This document shows positions 1 through 8,405 of a stretch of DNA of 41,009 nt, piece by piece. How positions within the stretch are numbered: position 1 is the stretch's first letter; every line of letters starts with the position of its first letter. Origin of the DNA: Planctomycetaceae bacterium (GTDB taxonomy: Bacteria; Planctomycetota; Planctomycetia; Pirellulales; Pirellulaceae); NCBI GenBank assembly GCA_005798335.1, contig SYJV01000199.1, forward strand, positions 1 through 41,009, in the 5' to 3' direction. A program made the position numbers and the translations under genes. The notes under the pieces are model-generated. The model did no database searches, was not told where the DNA came from, and saw nothing but the letters and a program-made list of their open reading frames with translations.

Positions 1-1299
1 GACGGTATCGTTCCACGAGACTTTCTGTTTGCTCGATTGGCTGAGAAACGCGTCAATCGCAGGCTTGAGAGCTATCGCGCGATCGACGTTGGCACTGCTG
101 CCACGCTGGTACGCTCCGATAGTGATCAAGTCTTCGTTTTCTTGGTACGAAGATATCAGCGAACGAATTTTGGTCGCGGCCTCCAGATGTTTGGCGTCGA
201 CGAGATGGCTTTGCAGACGGCTGAGGCTTCCCAAAACATCGATGGCTGGATATCGACCGCGATGCGCGATCGATCGAGACAGCACCACGTGGCCATCCAG
301 CAAACCGCGCAACGTATCGCTGATCGGTTCGTTCGTATCGTCTCCCTCGACCAGCACGGTGTAGATTCCGGTGATGGTTCCGCGCGGGCCTGTCCCAGCG
401 CGTTCCACCAATCGCGGCAACATGGAAAAGACACTAGGTGGGTAACCGCGCGTGGTCGGCGCTTCACCAGCCGCCAAACCGATCTCGCGTTGTGCCATCG
501 CGAAACGTGTTACCGAATCCATCATCAACAATACGTTTTTGCCGGTATCGCGAAAGTACTCCGCAATCGCCGTCGCAGTCATAGCCGCTTGAACTCTTCG
601 CAACGCCGGTTGATCGCTGGTGGCAACGACCGTAATACACTTTCGACGCCCTTCTTCTCCTAGCTCCCTTTGCAAGAACTCTTGCACTTCGCGTCCGCGT
701 TCGCCGACCAGTCCGATCACGACTATATCGGCGCTGGTGCCGCGCGCCATCATGCCCAGCAGTGTGCTCTTGCCGACTCCCGAACCTGCAAATATACCTA
801 ATCTCTGACCTCGACCGAGCGTCAGCAGTGCGTCGATCGTGCGTACGCCGGTGGCCGAAATTTCATCGATCGTTGGACGCTGCATCGCAGAGATCGGCGC
901 ACTATCCAGCGTGATTTTGGCCACAGCTTCGATCGGTGGCAAATCGTCCAGAGGATTGCCAGCCGCGTCGACAACGCGTCCTAACATAGCAGGACTAACG
1001 CTGACTAGCGGTGCGGCTTGCATCAGCAAAACGCGATCTCCGGGCGATACACCATCGGCGCCATCGAGCGGTGCCAACAATGTAATCGAACCTTCAAAGC
1101 CGATCACTTCGGCGAGCAGAGCGTCGCCACCGCGCGTCCGAATTTGGCAGACCGCGCCCATGGGAGCTGGCATGGCAACGACTTTCAGCGCGTTGCGGCC
1201 TACGGACCAAACGGTCCCTTCAATGCGGCTGGACATCGCCTTGTGAATCGTCCGGCGCATCGCCGCCAAATCTGGAATCGTCGGGAAACTGGATGCCAT
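1..1299 (-). CDS. fliI: Flagellum-specific ATPase FliI, cut by the left edge of the window
   Basis: This frame is open from an ATG at 1299 to base 1, giving 433 residues without the C-terminal end or stop. FliI is the cytoplasmic ATPase that energises unfolding and export of flagellar type III substrates and works with FliH. The translation has the Walker A motif GSGVGKST at residues 172-179, the Walker B aspartate at 261 (LLMMD), the GERGREV motif near 199-205 and the AGEAPTTRGYPPSVF stretch typical of FliI/YscN ATPases rather than F1 beta. An N-terminal beta-barrel region (about 25-95) precedes the nucleotide-binding core. It begins 13 bases after the fliH stop, in a fliG-fliH-fliI order that is standard for this operon. 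Family assignment is secure; only the extreme C-terminus is missing. Confidence 0.95.
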   Translation of the reverse strand, partial: MASSFPTIPDLAAMRRTIHKAMSSRIEGTVWSVGRNALKVVAMPAPMGAVCQIRTRGGDALLAEVIGFEGSITLLAPLDGADGVSPGDRVLLMQAAPLVSVSPAMLGRVVDAAGNPLDDLPPIEAVAKITLDSAPISAMQRPTIDEISATGVRTIDALLTLGRGQRLGIFAGSGVGKSTLLGMMARGTSADIVVIGLVGERGREVQEFLQRELGEEGRRKCITVVATSDQPALRRVQAAMTATAIAEYFRDTGKNVLLMMDSVTRFAMAQREIGLAAGEAPTTRGYPPSVFSMLPRLVERAGTGPRGTITGIYTVLVEGDDTNEPISDTLRGLLDGHVVLSRSIAHRGRYPAIDVLGSLSRLQSHLVDAKHLEAATKIRSLISSYQENEDLITIGAYQRGSSANVDRAIALKPAIDAFLSQSSKQKVSWNDTV

Positions 1300-1312
1300 G
1301 CGTATCGGCTTT

Positions 1313-1987
1313 CTATTGCAGTTGTTCTGCCAAGCGGGCAATTTGCGAAGTTAACTGCTGATCGATTTGCCCGTGCTTGCTTTTCACGACACAACCTCCC
1401 AACTCGATACTTGGATCGGGAATTACCTCAGCGTGTTGAGCTTGAGGCACTTGTTTGCTCAACTGTTGCAAGTATCTTCCAGCAATTGTAAAGTCGTCCG
1501 GGTGAACCAGTATGCGCAGCTCGCGCGACTCGCGCATCATACTGAGCGCTTCCTCCATCCACACCTTCAAGACCTCGGTCTGATCGTTCATCGTGTGCCG
1601 CACCAGTCGCTCGGAAATCGATTGAGCCAATCCGATCGTAGTATCACGCCATTGCTGGAGCCAGTTAATAGTCTCAGTTGTCAATTGCTCCATGGCTTGC
1701 TGACAAGCCGATGTGGCCGAGCGGCATCGCTGGTCAGACAACTGCATCGCTTTCTCTTCTACTTGCCGCGCAAAATCCTGCCGGGCTAGCTCCTGTCCGC
1801 TCTTGTAAGCGTCCTGGCGAATTTTTTCGGCCTGCTGATTCGCCTCGACCAGCAATTGCTTGGCCTGCTCGCGCACCTGGCCAATGTAGGCTTCAGCGCG
1901 TACGTAGACGTCCTCAACATTGAACGCGACAAAACTGCACGTTTCTGCGGATGCAGATAGTCGATCGTTCTTGAGAATGGTTGCCAT
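1313..1987 (-). CDS. fliH: FliH-like negative regulator/stator of the flagellar export ATPase
   Basis: About 224 residues from ATG at 1987; an in-frame TTG four codons upstream (1999) is also possible, and no clear ribosome-binding site decides between them. The protein has the FliH/YscL layout: a long charged coiled coil in the first half (roughly residues 25-90, rich in Q, A, E, K) and a C-terminal half resembling the FliH/V-ATPase E-subunit fold, with a motif like LRILVHPDD near residue 150. FliH dimers bind FliI and dock it at the export gate. The position between fliG and fliI strongly supports the name, since FliH sequences alone are weakly conserved. The start is 29 bases after the fliG stop. 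Confidence 0.85.
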   Translation of the reverse strand: MATILKNDRLSASAETCSFVAFNVEDVYVRAEAYIGQVREQAKQLLVEANQQAEKIRQDAYKSGQELARQDFARQVEEKAMQLSDQRCRSATSACQQAMEQLTTETINWLQQWRDTTIGLAQSISERLVRHTMNDQTEVLKVWMEEALSMMRESRELRILVHPDDFTIAGRYLQQLSKQVPQAQHAEVIPDPSIELGGCVVKSKHGQIDQQLTSQIARLAEQLQ

Positions 1988-2016
1988 CGATTGATCCAAT
2001 TGTGTTTCTTACAATT

Positions 2017-3438
2017 TCAAGCGGCCAGGGCACGAGTTCTTCTGGCCTGCGTGGCGGAATAGACTCGCCACGGCGCTTGCTGATGCTCCAGCTTGCAGGA
2101 AAATTCGATAATGCGACGCTGAGCTTCGTCGATGTCGCGCAGATGGATCGGGCCAATGTTGCGCAGCCGACGCTGCAAATCGCGCGAGTCGTGCCGATTC
2201 AACATCCCCAGAAAACGATCCATGAACGATGGCGATGCGCCCGCCAAAGCGAGCAGAATTGATTCGGCGTCCACTGAATTTAGTACATGTGCCAGCACCT
2301 GCAGCGGTAAGTCCAGCAACTGTTCAAACTCGATCGCTTGCAACGAACGATCATTCGTTGTCAGATCATGCTCTCTTTCAAAAGGGAGAATTGTGGGAGA
2401 CGCTTCGTCCGCAGAGCTGCTGAATTCCTCCGATTGCGACATTGGATTTTCAACAGACACCGCCTCCGAATTCTCTTGAGCATTGAGCAAGTCTTGGTTG
2501 AAATTCGGCGGTGGTTGATTGTCGGGACCAGCACCATATCGAACGACTTCAACGAGTGTGGTACTTGTCGACTGAGATTCCCACGTGGTTGCCATTCCCT
2601 GCAGACCCAAACGTCCAGCCAGTTCGGCGTCGTCTCGCGTCAATTCGCTTATCCACTTCTGCCTTAGCTCTAAAGGTGCGGCCGATAGAATGCCTCCCAT
2701 ACGCAGTAAGCTCTCGCTGGTCGAAGTCAGCTCGTGCTGATAATCTCTGAGTTTGCTAGCCAAATGTTCATCAATCGCTAACATGGCATCTTCGTCGATC
2801 TCGCCCAATCTCCCCAGCCGCGCTAGAATATCTCGATGCTGTTCGGGAGGTAACTGATCCATCAAATTTACTGCCAATTGCGGACTCAGTTGACTGACCA
2901 CTACCGCGACCACCGCTGCGCGTTCGCCGCGCAATAGATGAGCGAGCGATTCGGTATTCAATTTCTTCCAAGTTAGGTCCACCGAGGTTCCTGCCGTAGT
3001 CTCGGTTTGCCAACCGGATTGTTTGTTCGTCAAGTTGGGAAGTGGAGCCAACGTATCATTAGAATTCGAGTGCGTCGGCTGCCCATTATCCGGCGATCTG
3101 CTGGTGGCATTAGGCGATTCGGATTTGAATTGGCCAGGGCTGGAGGCCAGCGGTTTTGCCAGCAACGTGGAATAGGTTGGTGAATCCGAGGAGCCATCCG
3201 CTGGCGTTAACTTGACTGCCGCACCCGTGGATTGGCCAGCGACACGACGAAAGTCCGCGAGGATGCGTTGTTGTTCCGCTGGATCGATGCGACCGAGACT
3301 TGCCATCGCGCGGCGAACTTGCTTTGCCAATTCGGTTGGCATATGTAGCAATAATTGTCGTGCCGCAACCGCATCCAGGCTAGTTACCAGGATAGCAATA
3401 CGTCGAAGATTCGTCGTTGTCGACTCGCCTGCCGCCAT
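2017..3438 (-). CDS. fliG: FliG-like flagellar motor switch protein, unusually long
   Basis: A 473-residue protein, about 140 longer than usual FliG. FliG sits on the cytoplasmic face of the MS ring and converts stator force to torque. The C-terminal domain (about residues 370-455) is the clearest match: LLDLPLQVLAHVLN, then a GAS turn, then GPIHLRDIDEAQRRI, which follows the family pattern GPVRLSDVEEAQ. A middle domain (about 165-265) resembles the FliG armadillo repeats. Two low-complexity linkers rich in S, T, P, N and Q (about 70-160 and 290-365) explain the extra length. The position where most FliG proteins carry a lysine (ALKGAS) reads ALAGAS. It heads the fliG-fliH-fliI run; ATG at 3438. 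Confident by context plus C-terminal motif. Confidence 0.85.
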   Translation of the reverse strand: MAAGESTTTNLRRIAILVTSLDAVAARQLLLHMPTELAKQVRRAMASLGRIDPAEQQRILADFRRVAGQSTGAAVKLTPADGSSDSPTYSTLLAKPLASSPGQFKSESPNATSRSPDNGQPTHSNSNDTLAPLPNLTNKQSGWQTETTAGTSVDLTWKKLNTESLAHLLRGERAAVVAVVVSQLSPQLAVNLMDQLPPEQHRDILARLGRLGEIDEDAMLAIDEHLASKLRDYQHELTSTSESLLRMGGILSAAPLELRQKWISELTRDDAELAGRLGLQGMATTWESQSTSTTLVEVVRYGAGPDNQPPPNFNQDLLNAQENSEAVSVENPMSQSEEFSSSADEASPTILPFEREHDLTTNDRSLQAIEFEQLLDLPLQVLAHVLNSVDAESILLALAGASPSFMDRFLGMLNRHDSRDLQRRLRNIGPIHLRDIDEAQRRIIEFSCKLEHQQAPWRVYSATQARRTRALAA

Positions 3439-3654
3439 GTGAGGTCAATTCGTCCGTTCACTAGAGACCAAAACTTTTTTGTAATAGTGATGTACATGCT
3501 GCGCGGCATTGGTGTCGAGACAGAATCTCCCATTTAGTAATTTGCTAGCATGCATGGAGAGTAACAAGAGTAGAGCAATTGTCCTCAATCGCTCCGCGAA
3601 CCCTCAATCGCTCGGAAAGCTGTCCTCAAATGCCTAGAAACTGTAATCGCTCAG
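3439..3654. other. Intergenic region upstream of fliG with short repeats
   Basis: No gene is seen. The minus-strand promoter of the fliG run should lie here, but no convincing -35/-10 pair was picked out. Three copies of aatcgctc occur between about 3585 and 3653, the first two inside a longer shared ctcaatcgctc. Their role is unknown. Confidence 0.4.
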
Positions 3655-3677
3655 AAAACGATTGGGACAATCGTTTT
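3655..3677 (-). terminator. Hairpin terminator behind the sulfatase gene
   Basis: Perfect 10-bp arms (aaaacgattg and caatcgtttt) around a 3-base loop lie 11 bases past the sulfatase stop. A-rich and T-rich flanks fit an intrinsic, possibly bidirectional terminator, though the stem has few G:C pairs. Confidence 0.55.
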
Positions 3678-3687
3678 ACTCTCTTTT

Positions 3688-5211
3688 TCACACTTTCGAT
3701 GATTGCTTCTTCTTGTTTCTCTGCTTCTTGGGTTGCTCCGCTGGAGTCTTCTTGGCACTGGCAGCAGCGATAGATGGTTTGGCCTCAGGCTGCTTCGCGA
3801 GGATTTCCAATAATTTCTGCACCATTTCGGGATGGTCACCGGCCAGGTTTTTCGACTCAAGTGGGTCCTCTTGATAATCGTACAGTTCGAATTCTGCGGT
3901 CGTGGAAGATGCCCCCGGTTTCTTCCACTCAACCATTCGATAACGCTGTGTTCGTATTGCACGGCCAAGTAATTGATTGCGGGGATAAACGTGAGTGACA
4001 CTGTCGCGATGCGAGGAATTAGCATTCTTGAGAACCTGTCCGAAACTTCGACCGTCAATTCCATCAGGTGCCGGCAGGCCGGATAGTTCGGCCAGCGTGG
4101 GATAGATGTCGACGGTTTCGACCAAAGCGTTCGCAACGCCGCTGGCATGTCCGGGTGCAGAAACGATCAGTGGAATTCGCGCCGCTTGTTCGTAGTTGCT
4201 GTGCTTGCACCACATCCCATGGTCGCCCAAATGCCAACCATGATCGCCCCACAAAACCACGATCGTGTTCTCTCGGAGCTGTAATTCATCCAGAGCTGCG
4301 AGGACGCGACCAATTTGTGCATCGGTGTAACTTGTTGCCGCATAGTATCCGTGGATTAAGCGACGCGACGAATCGATATCGACCGGCCCTTGCTCGGGCA
4401 TATCGGCGTAGGACCTTAATTCGCCACTGTTGGTCGGGGCATACGTTGGCGCGCCCAGGGGAGGAACCTGCAATTCTGGCAAGGGCAGAGATTGCCGATC
4501 GTGCAAATCCCAATATCGCTTGGGAGCAACAAACGGCAGATGTGGCTTAAGAAACCCTACTGCAAGAAAAAAAGGGGCGCTGGTTCCACCATCTGAATTT
4601 AGCTTTGCAGCAGCCTTCAGCCTCACGATGGCCTCGGTTGCGATCTGGCCATCTGCATACGTGTCGTCGGGAACATCTGCCGCTTCGGTAGCAACGCCCC
4701 GGTTTTGGCCATCTGGCCGCAGCCGCGTTGACGATGTACTCTGCTCCAGAGCGTAGTTCGACGCCTTAGGACGCCAACTCGGAACTGACCAGGAATCGGC
4801 GTCATCATGATTACCGTGTCCGGTATGGAAAATCTTGCCTAGCGAAGCAGTATCGTATCCATTCCGTCTAAAGTGGCCAGCGACCGAGATTGCATCGGGC
4901 GCTCCATTGCGAAAGTGCGTGGCCAAATCGTAGATTCCCAAAGTCTGTGGCCTCAACCCTGTCATTAGCGCATTGCGCGACGGCGAGCAAACGGCTTGAT
5001 TACAATAAGCTGCACCGAAACGAACTCCGCGCGACGCCAGCCGGTCGATGTTGGGCGACTTTGCCAAAGCATCTCCATAACACCCGAGCGTTGGCTTTAA
5101 ATCATCAATGCAGATCAGCAATACGTTTGGGCGAATTTCAGCCGCGCAAGCGAAACTGAGCCAGAACAGTGTAAAGCAACCTAACCCGACGATGATGCGC
5201 TGAAGATTCAT
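3688..5211 (-). CDS. Secreted S1-family sulfatase, iduronate-2-sulfatase-like
   Basis: A 507-residue precursor with an N-terminal signal peptide (hydrophobic residues 5-22, probable cleavage after ACAA). The sulfatase core starts at PNVLLICIDDLKP, where D36-D37 are metal ligands. The CSPSR motif holds C75, the residue matured to formylglycine, so an activating enzyme must be encoded elsewhere. A GDHGWHLGDHG stretch supplies further metal-site residues; this combination is typical of the iduronate-2-sulfatase branch. The C-terminus ends in a lysine-rich tail (AKKTPAEQPKKQRNKKKQ), perhaps for surface or polysaccharide binding. Planctomycetes use such enzymes on sulfated marine or algal polysaccharides; the actual substrate cannot be read here. 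It is transcribed alone, with a palindrome upstream and a hairpin downstream. Confidence 0.93.
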   Translation of the reverse strand: MNLQRIIVGLGCFTLFWLSFACAAEIRPNVLLICIDDLKPTLGCYGDALAKSPNIDRLASRGVRFGAAYCNQAVCSPSRNALMTGLRPQTLGIYDLATHFRNGAPDAISVAGHFRRNGYDTASLGKIFHTGHGNHDDADSWSVPSWRPKASNYALEQSTSSTRLRPDGQNRGVATEAADVPDDTYADGQIATEAIVRLKAAAKLNSDGGTSAPFFLAVGFLKPHLPFVAPKRYWDLHDRQSLPLPELQVPPLGAPTYAPTNSGELRSYADMPEQGPVDIDSSRRLIHGYYAATSYTDAQIGRVLAALDELQLRENTIVVLWGDHGWHLGDHGMWCKHSNYEQAARIPLIVSAPGHASGVANALVETVDIYPTLAELSGLPAPDGIDGRSFGQVLKNANSSHRDSVTHVYPRNQLLGRAIRTQRYRMVEWKKPGASSTTAEFELYDYQEDPLESKNLAGDHPEMVQKLLEILAKQPEAKPSIAAASAKKTPAEQPKKQRNKKKQSSKV

Positions 5212-5259
5212 TGAACCTCGACTCCTGTTTCAAGGCGAGCGGCAGATAGTTTCTTACCA

Positions 5260-5327
5260 ATACAAGCCCGAAGCGCAAGCGAGTGTATGCCAGGATTGAC
5301 GCACTCGCTTGCGCTTCGGGCTTGTAT
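5260..5327. repeat. Palindromic repeat, family A (acaagcccgaagcgcaagcgagtg), copy 1
   Basis: Perfect 26-bp arms at 5260-5285 and 5302-5327 around a 16-base loop. The element lies between the end of the Mo-subunit gene and the start of the sulfatase gene. Related copies are at 8307, 14101 and inside the composite at 30467. A further 15 bases (ttggtaaattcccat at 5339-5353) are shared exactly with the flank of copy 2. Confidence 0.9.
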
Positions 5328-5396
5328 TCGCTTAGGCCTTGGTAAATTCCCATCTGGGCTCGCCCAATTGCTGGTTCGACCTGACCAAAAGCAGGA

Positions 5397-7676
5397 TTAC
5401 TGTTTGCCAGCAAGAATATTGCGTAATACGTTCTGTGGCGTCATCGGCAGGCTGTTCATTCGCACGCCAATCGCATCGTAGATTGCGTTTGCGATCGCTG
5501 CAGGAGGTGGGCAGATCGGCACCTCCCCTACGCCTCGCACACCGTAGGGATGCTGAGGATCTGGCACTTCGATCAAAATGGTTTCGATCATCGGTAGATC
5601 GTAACAAGTAGGAATACGATAGTCCAAGAATGTCGCATTCTTCATCGTCCCTTGCTCGTTGTACCAGTACTCTTCGTTCAATGCCCAGCCGATTCCCTGG
5701 ACCGCTCCGCCTTGCAATTGCCCTTCAACGTAGCCGGGGTGAATGGCAGTTCCAACATCTTGGGCGACCGTGTACCGTAGCAGGGTAACTTTACCGGTAT
5801 CAGCATCGACTTCGACATCGGCACAGTGAGTTCCGAACGCGCCGGCTTGTGTGGCCGCGCTGGACGTGCCGCTGCCGATCACCGGTCCGCCCGTATGATG
5901 TATCTTGCCGGCCAGCTCGCCAAAGGTCATTCGATTCGAACTCGGCCCAACGATGGCTCCGTCCTCGTAGCGTACTTGACTGGGATCGACATCCCAGATC
6001 AGCGCCGCTCGCTCGACCAATTGACGTTGAATGTCCCGAGCGGCTTCGACAGCGGCGATGCCGGTGGCAAACGTGATGCGACTGCCCCCGGTAACGTCAC
6101 TGTACCCAACACTGCCAGTATCGACGACGCTGGGCGAGACGTCTTCGGCACGAATGCCGAGCGTTTCGGCCAACTGCATTGCGATACTCGTTCGCGTGCC
6201 GCCGATATCTGGGCAACCTTCGACCAGCGCTACTGTTCCGTCGGCGTTGACTGTTGCAGTGACCGACGATTTCATGCCTACGTTAAACCAAAACCCTGAG
6301 GCAATTCCACGTCCTTGATATTTCCCCGACTTGGTCGAAAGATAGTGCTGGCTGGTTCGAATTGCTTCTACTGTTTCCGTCATACCGATACGAGCAAACA
6401 CTGGTCCATCGACGCGTCGCGTGCCTTCTTTGGCTGCGTTGTGCAATCGAAACTCGGCAGCATCCATGCCGATCGTGCGACATAATTCGTCGACCACGGA
6501 TTCGATCGCAAACGCAACCTGCGTTGAACCCGGAGCGCGATAGGCATTGGTTCGAGGTTTGTTGACGCAAACATCGAAACCCTCCACGCGTGCATTCGGG
6601 AAGTCGTAACAAGCAAAGATACACATGCAACCTGGTGCGATCGGTGAACCTGGAAATGCACCCGCTTCGAACGCAATCCACGCTTCGCCTGCCGTGAGCT
6701 TGCCGTCCTTGGTCACTCCAACTTTGACGCGAATGTGTGACCCAGGAGTCGGCCCAGTCGCTTCGAAAACTGCATCGCGGGTCATGATGATTTGAACGGG
6801 CAGACCGCATTTCTTGGACAACAGCGCTGCTACCGGTGGTAGATAGACCGATATTTTTCCGCCGAAACCGCCACCGATTTCCATGGGCACAATCTTGACC
6901 GTGGAAACGGGAATGCGCAACAGTTCGGACATCTGCAATTGGACCGAGAACGATCCTTGCGTGCTCATCCAAACCGACAGTTTGCCGTCGGCGTTCCAGA
7001 ATGCAGTCGCGTTGTGTGGTTCGATGTATCCCTGATGGACCATGGTAGTATCGAATTCGCGTTCGATCACCACGTCGGCTAGTGCAAACCCTGCCGCGAT
7101 GTCGCCTTTTTCAAACAAGAAGTGTTTGGCAACGTTGCTCGGTACCAAGTGTTTCTGTTGGTCGGCAGTTGCACCGATCGACTCGGTAAAAACGTCGTCG
7201 TTCAGTACTGAGGCATCTGAACGCATAGCTTGGCAAACATCGAGCACGACTGGCAACTGTTCGTAGCGCACTTCGATCAGCTTGATCGCTTGTTGAGCAA
7301 TGTGTATTGAGTCTGCGGCAACACCGGCAATGGCATGCCCTTTGTAGTGGACTTTGCCACGCGCCAAGATATTCGCGCTCAAGTGTGGCATATAGGCTGC
7401 GCCTTCTCCCAATTCAACCGTGCGCGATTCCTGGTCGGGCAAATCGGCTGATGTAACGAGTGCGCGGACGCCCGGCAATGCGGCCGCTTTGGACGTATCG
7501 ATGCTCAGTATCTTCGCATGCGCGTGGGGACTGCGCAAAATGGCGCCTTGCAGCATGCCCGGCAGTTTGACGTCAGCTCCATATTTTGCGCGGCCGGTTA
7601 CCTTATCGACTCCATCGTGTCGAATCGGTCGCGTGCCAATGACTTTATATTTCTTGGGTGTGGCCGAAGTACTCAT
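5397..7676 (-). CDS. Molybdenum hydroxylase large (Mo-cofactor) subunit, xanthine dehydrogenase family
   Basis: A 759-residue large subunit of a three-subunit molybdenum hydroxylase, which would hydroxylate an aromatic, purine or aldehyde substrate using water and pass electrons to the 2Fe-2S and FAD subunits. Residues about 20-135 form the aldehyde oxidase/xanthine dehydrogenase a/b hammerhead; the rest is the molybdopterin-binding domain. Visible motifs are GGGFGGK at 268-274, AYRAPG at 378-383 and GVGE at 715-718, whose E718 matches the catalytic glutamate. The active-site loop is neither the AYxCSFR of form I CO dehydrogenase nor the AYRGAGR of form II, so CO oxidation is unlikely. The ATG at 7676 has a good ribosome-binding site (aaggaa) and lies 33 bases past the 2Fe-2S gene. 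No signal peptide is seen. Substrate unknown. Confidence 0.93.
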   Translation of the reverse strand: MSTSATPKKYKVIGTRPIRHDGVDKVTGRAKYGADVKLPGMLQGAILRSPHAHAKILSIDTSKAAALPGVRALVTSADLPDQESRTVELGEGAAYMPHLSANILARGKVHYKGHAIAGVAADSIHIAQQAIKLIEVRYEQLPVVLDVCQAMRSDASVLNDDVFTESIGATADQQKHLVPSNVAKHFLFEKGDIAAGFALADVVIEREFDTTMVHQGYIEPHNATAFWNADGKLSVWMSTQGSFSVQLQMSELLRIPVSTVKIVPMEIGGGFGGKISVYLPPVAALLSKKCGLPVQIIMTRDAVFEATGPTPGSHIRVKVGVTKDGKLTAGEAWIAFEAGAFPGSPIAPGCMCIFACYDFPNARVEGFDVCVNKPRTNAYRAPGSTQVAFAIESVVDELCRTIGMDAAEFRLHNAAKEGTRRVDGPVFARIGMTETVEAIRTSQHYLSTKSGKYQGRGIASGFWFNVGMKSSVTATVNADGTVALVEGCPDIGGTRTSIAMQLAETLGIRAEDVSPSVVDTGSVGYSDVTGGSRITFATGIAAVEAARDIQRQLVERAALIWDVDPSQVRYEDGAIVGPSSNRMTFGELAGKIHHTGGPVIGSGTSSAATQAGAFGTHCADVEVDADTGKVTLLRYTVAQDVGTAIHPGYVEGQLQGGAVQGIGWALNEEYWYNEQGTMKNATFLDYRIPTCYDLPMIETILIEVPDPQHPYGVRGVGEVPICPPPAAIANAIYDAIGVRMNSLPMTPQNVLRNILAGKQ

Positions 7677-7709
7677 GGGAAATTCCTTGCTCTGGCTGGT
7701 GAGTGATTC

Positions 7710-8198
7710 TCAGGTCGCGGCAGCATGGCGACGCATTTGGGCAGCATTTAGCACAGCTTTGACGATTTTGTCGTAGCCCGTGCAGCGGCACAAGTTTCCG
7801 GCTAAGTAGAATCGCACTTGTTCTTCGGTTGGGTCTGGATTTTCTGCAAGCAGAGCTTCCGCTTGCATGATGAAGCCAGGTGTGCAAACGCCACACTGTA
7901 GTGCCGCACCTTCCAAAAAAGCGCGCTGCAATTCGTCGAGCTGCGGACCGCGCGCGACTCCTTCAATCGTGCGGATGTTGCTCCCCTGTGCTTCCATCGC
8001 CAGCACCAAACAGCTAACCACGGGCCGTCCATCCATAAGGACAGTACAGGCACCGCAATTACCATTGGCACAACCTTCTTTTGTGCCGGTCAAATCCAGT
8101 GTTCCTCTGAGGACCTCCAGCAACGTCTGCCGCGGTTCACACAGGAACTCGACTTCGTGGTCATTGATCGTGGCCGTGACAATCTTCTTCTTGGACAT
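7710..8198 (-). CDS. Molybdenum hydroxylase 2Fe-2S subunit
   Basis: A 162-residue iron-sulfur subunit when read from the ATG at 8198; a longer frame to 8264 adds 22 residues unlike the family and is not preferred. The plant-ferredoxin-type N-terminal domain carries C43, C48, C51 and C63 (the GCANGNCGAC block), and the helical C-terminal domain carries C102, C105, C137 and C139 (QCGVC and CRC). Both [2Fe-2S] clusters therefore look complete. It would shuttle electrons from the Mo site to FAD. The gene lies between the FAD subunit and the Mo subunit on the same strand and is probably co-transcribed with the latter. A palindrome sits just upstream. Confidence 0.93.
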   Translation of the reverse strand: MSKKKIVTATINDHEVEFLCEPRQTLLEVLRGTLDLTGTKEGCANGNCGACTVLMDGRPVVSCLVLAMEAQGSNIRTIEGVARGPQLDELQRAFLEGAALQCGVCTPGFIMQAEALLAENPDPTEEQVRFYLAGNLCRCTGYDKIVKAVLNAAQMRRHAAAT

Positions 8199-8306
8199 GA
8201 ATCTCTCTGTGCTAGTTATGGATTTATGCGAAACCATTCTTGGTTGTGGAGGAAACTCTCGCAATGAGTAATTCCCAGCCCATCGTCAGTGTCCCGTTAG
8301 GTCAAC

Positions 8307-8374
8307 ACAAGCCCGACGCGCAAGCGAGTGCGTGCCTGCCTGGATTGACGCACTCGCTTGCGCGTCGGGCTTGT
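8307..8374. repeat. Palindromic repeat, family A, copy 2
   Basis: Perfect 27-bp arms (8307-8333 and 8348-8374) around a 14-base loop. Compared with copy 1 the arms read gacgcgcaagc in place of gaagcgcaagc, and both arms changed together, so the pairing is kept. It lies inside the apparent molybdenum hydroxylase operon, between the FAD and 2Fe-2S genes, where a hairpin could alter relative expression. Confidence 0.9.
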
Positions 8375-8405
8375 ATTGGTAAATTCCCATTGCCGTTCGC
8401 CTAAA

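Noticed and set aside
37-663. Plus-strand open frame of 208 codons at the left edge
   Set aside because: It is antisense to the fliI coding sequence, whose Walker motifs are unmistakable.
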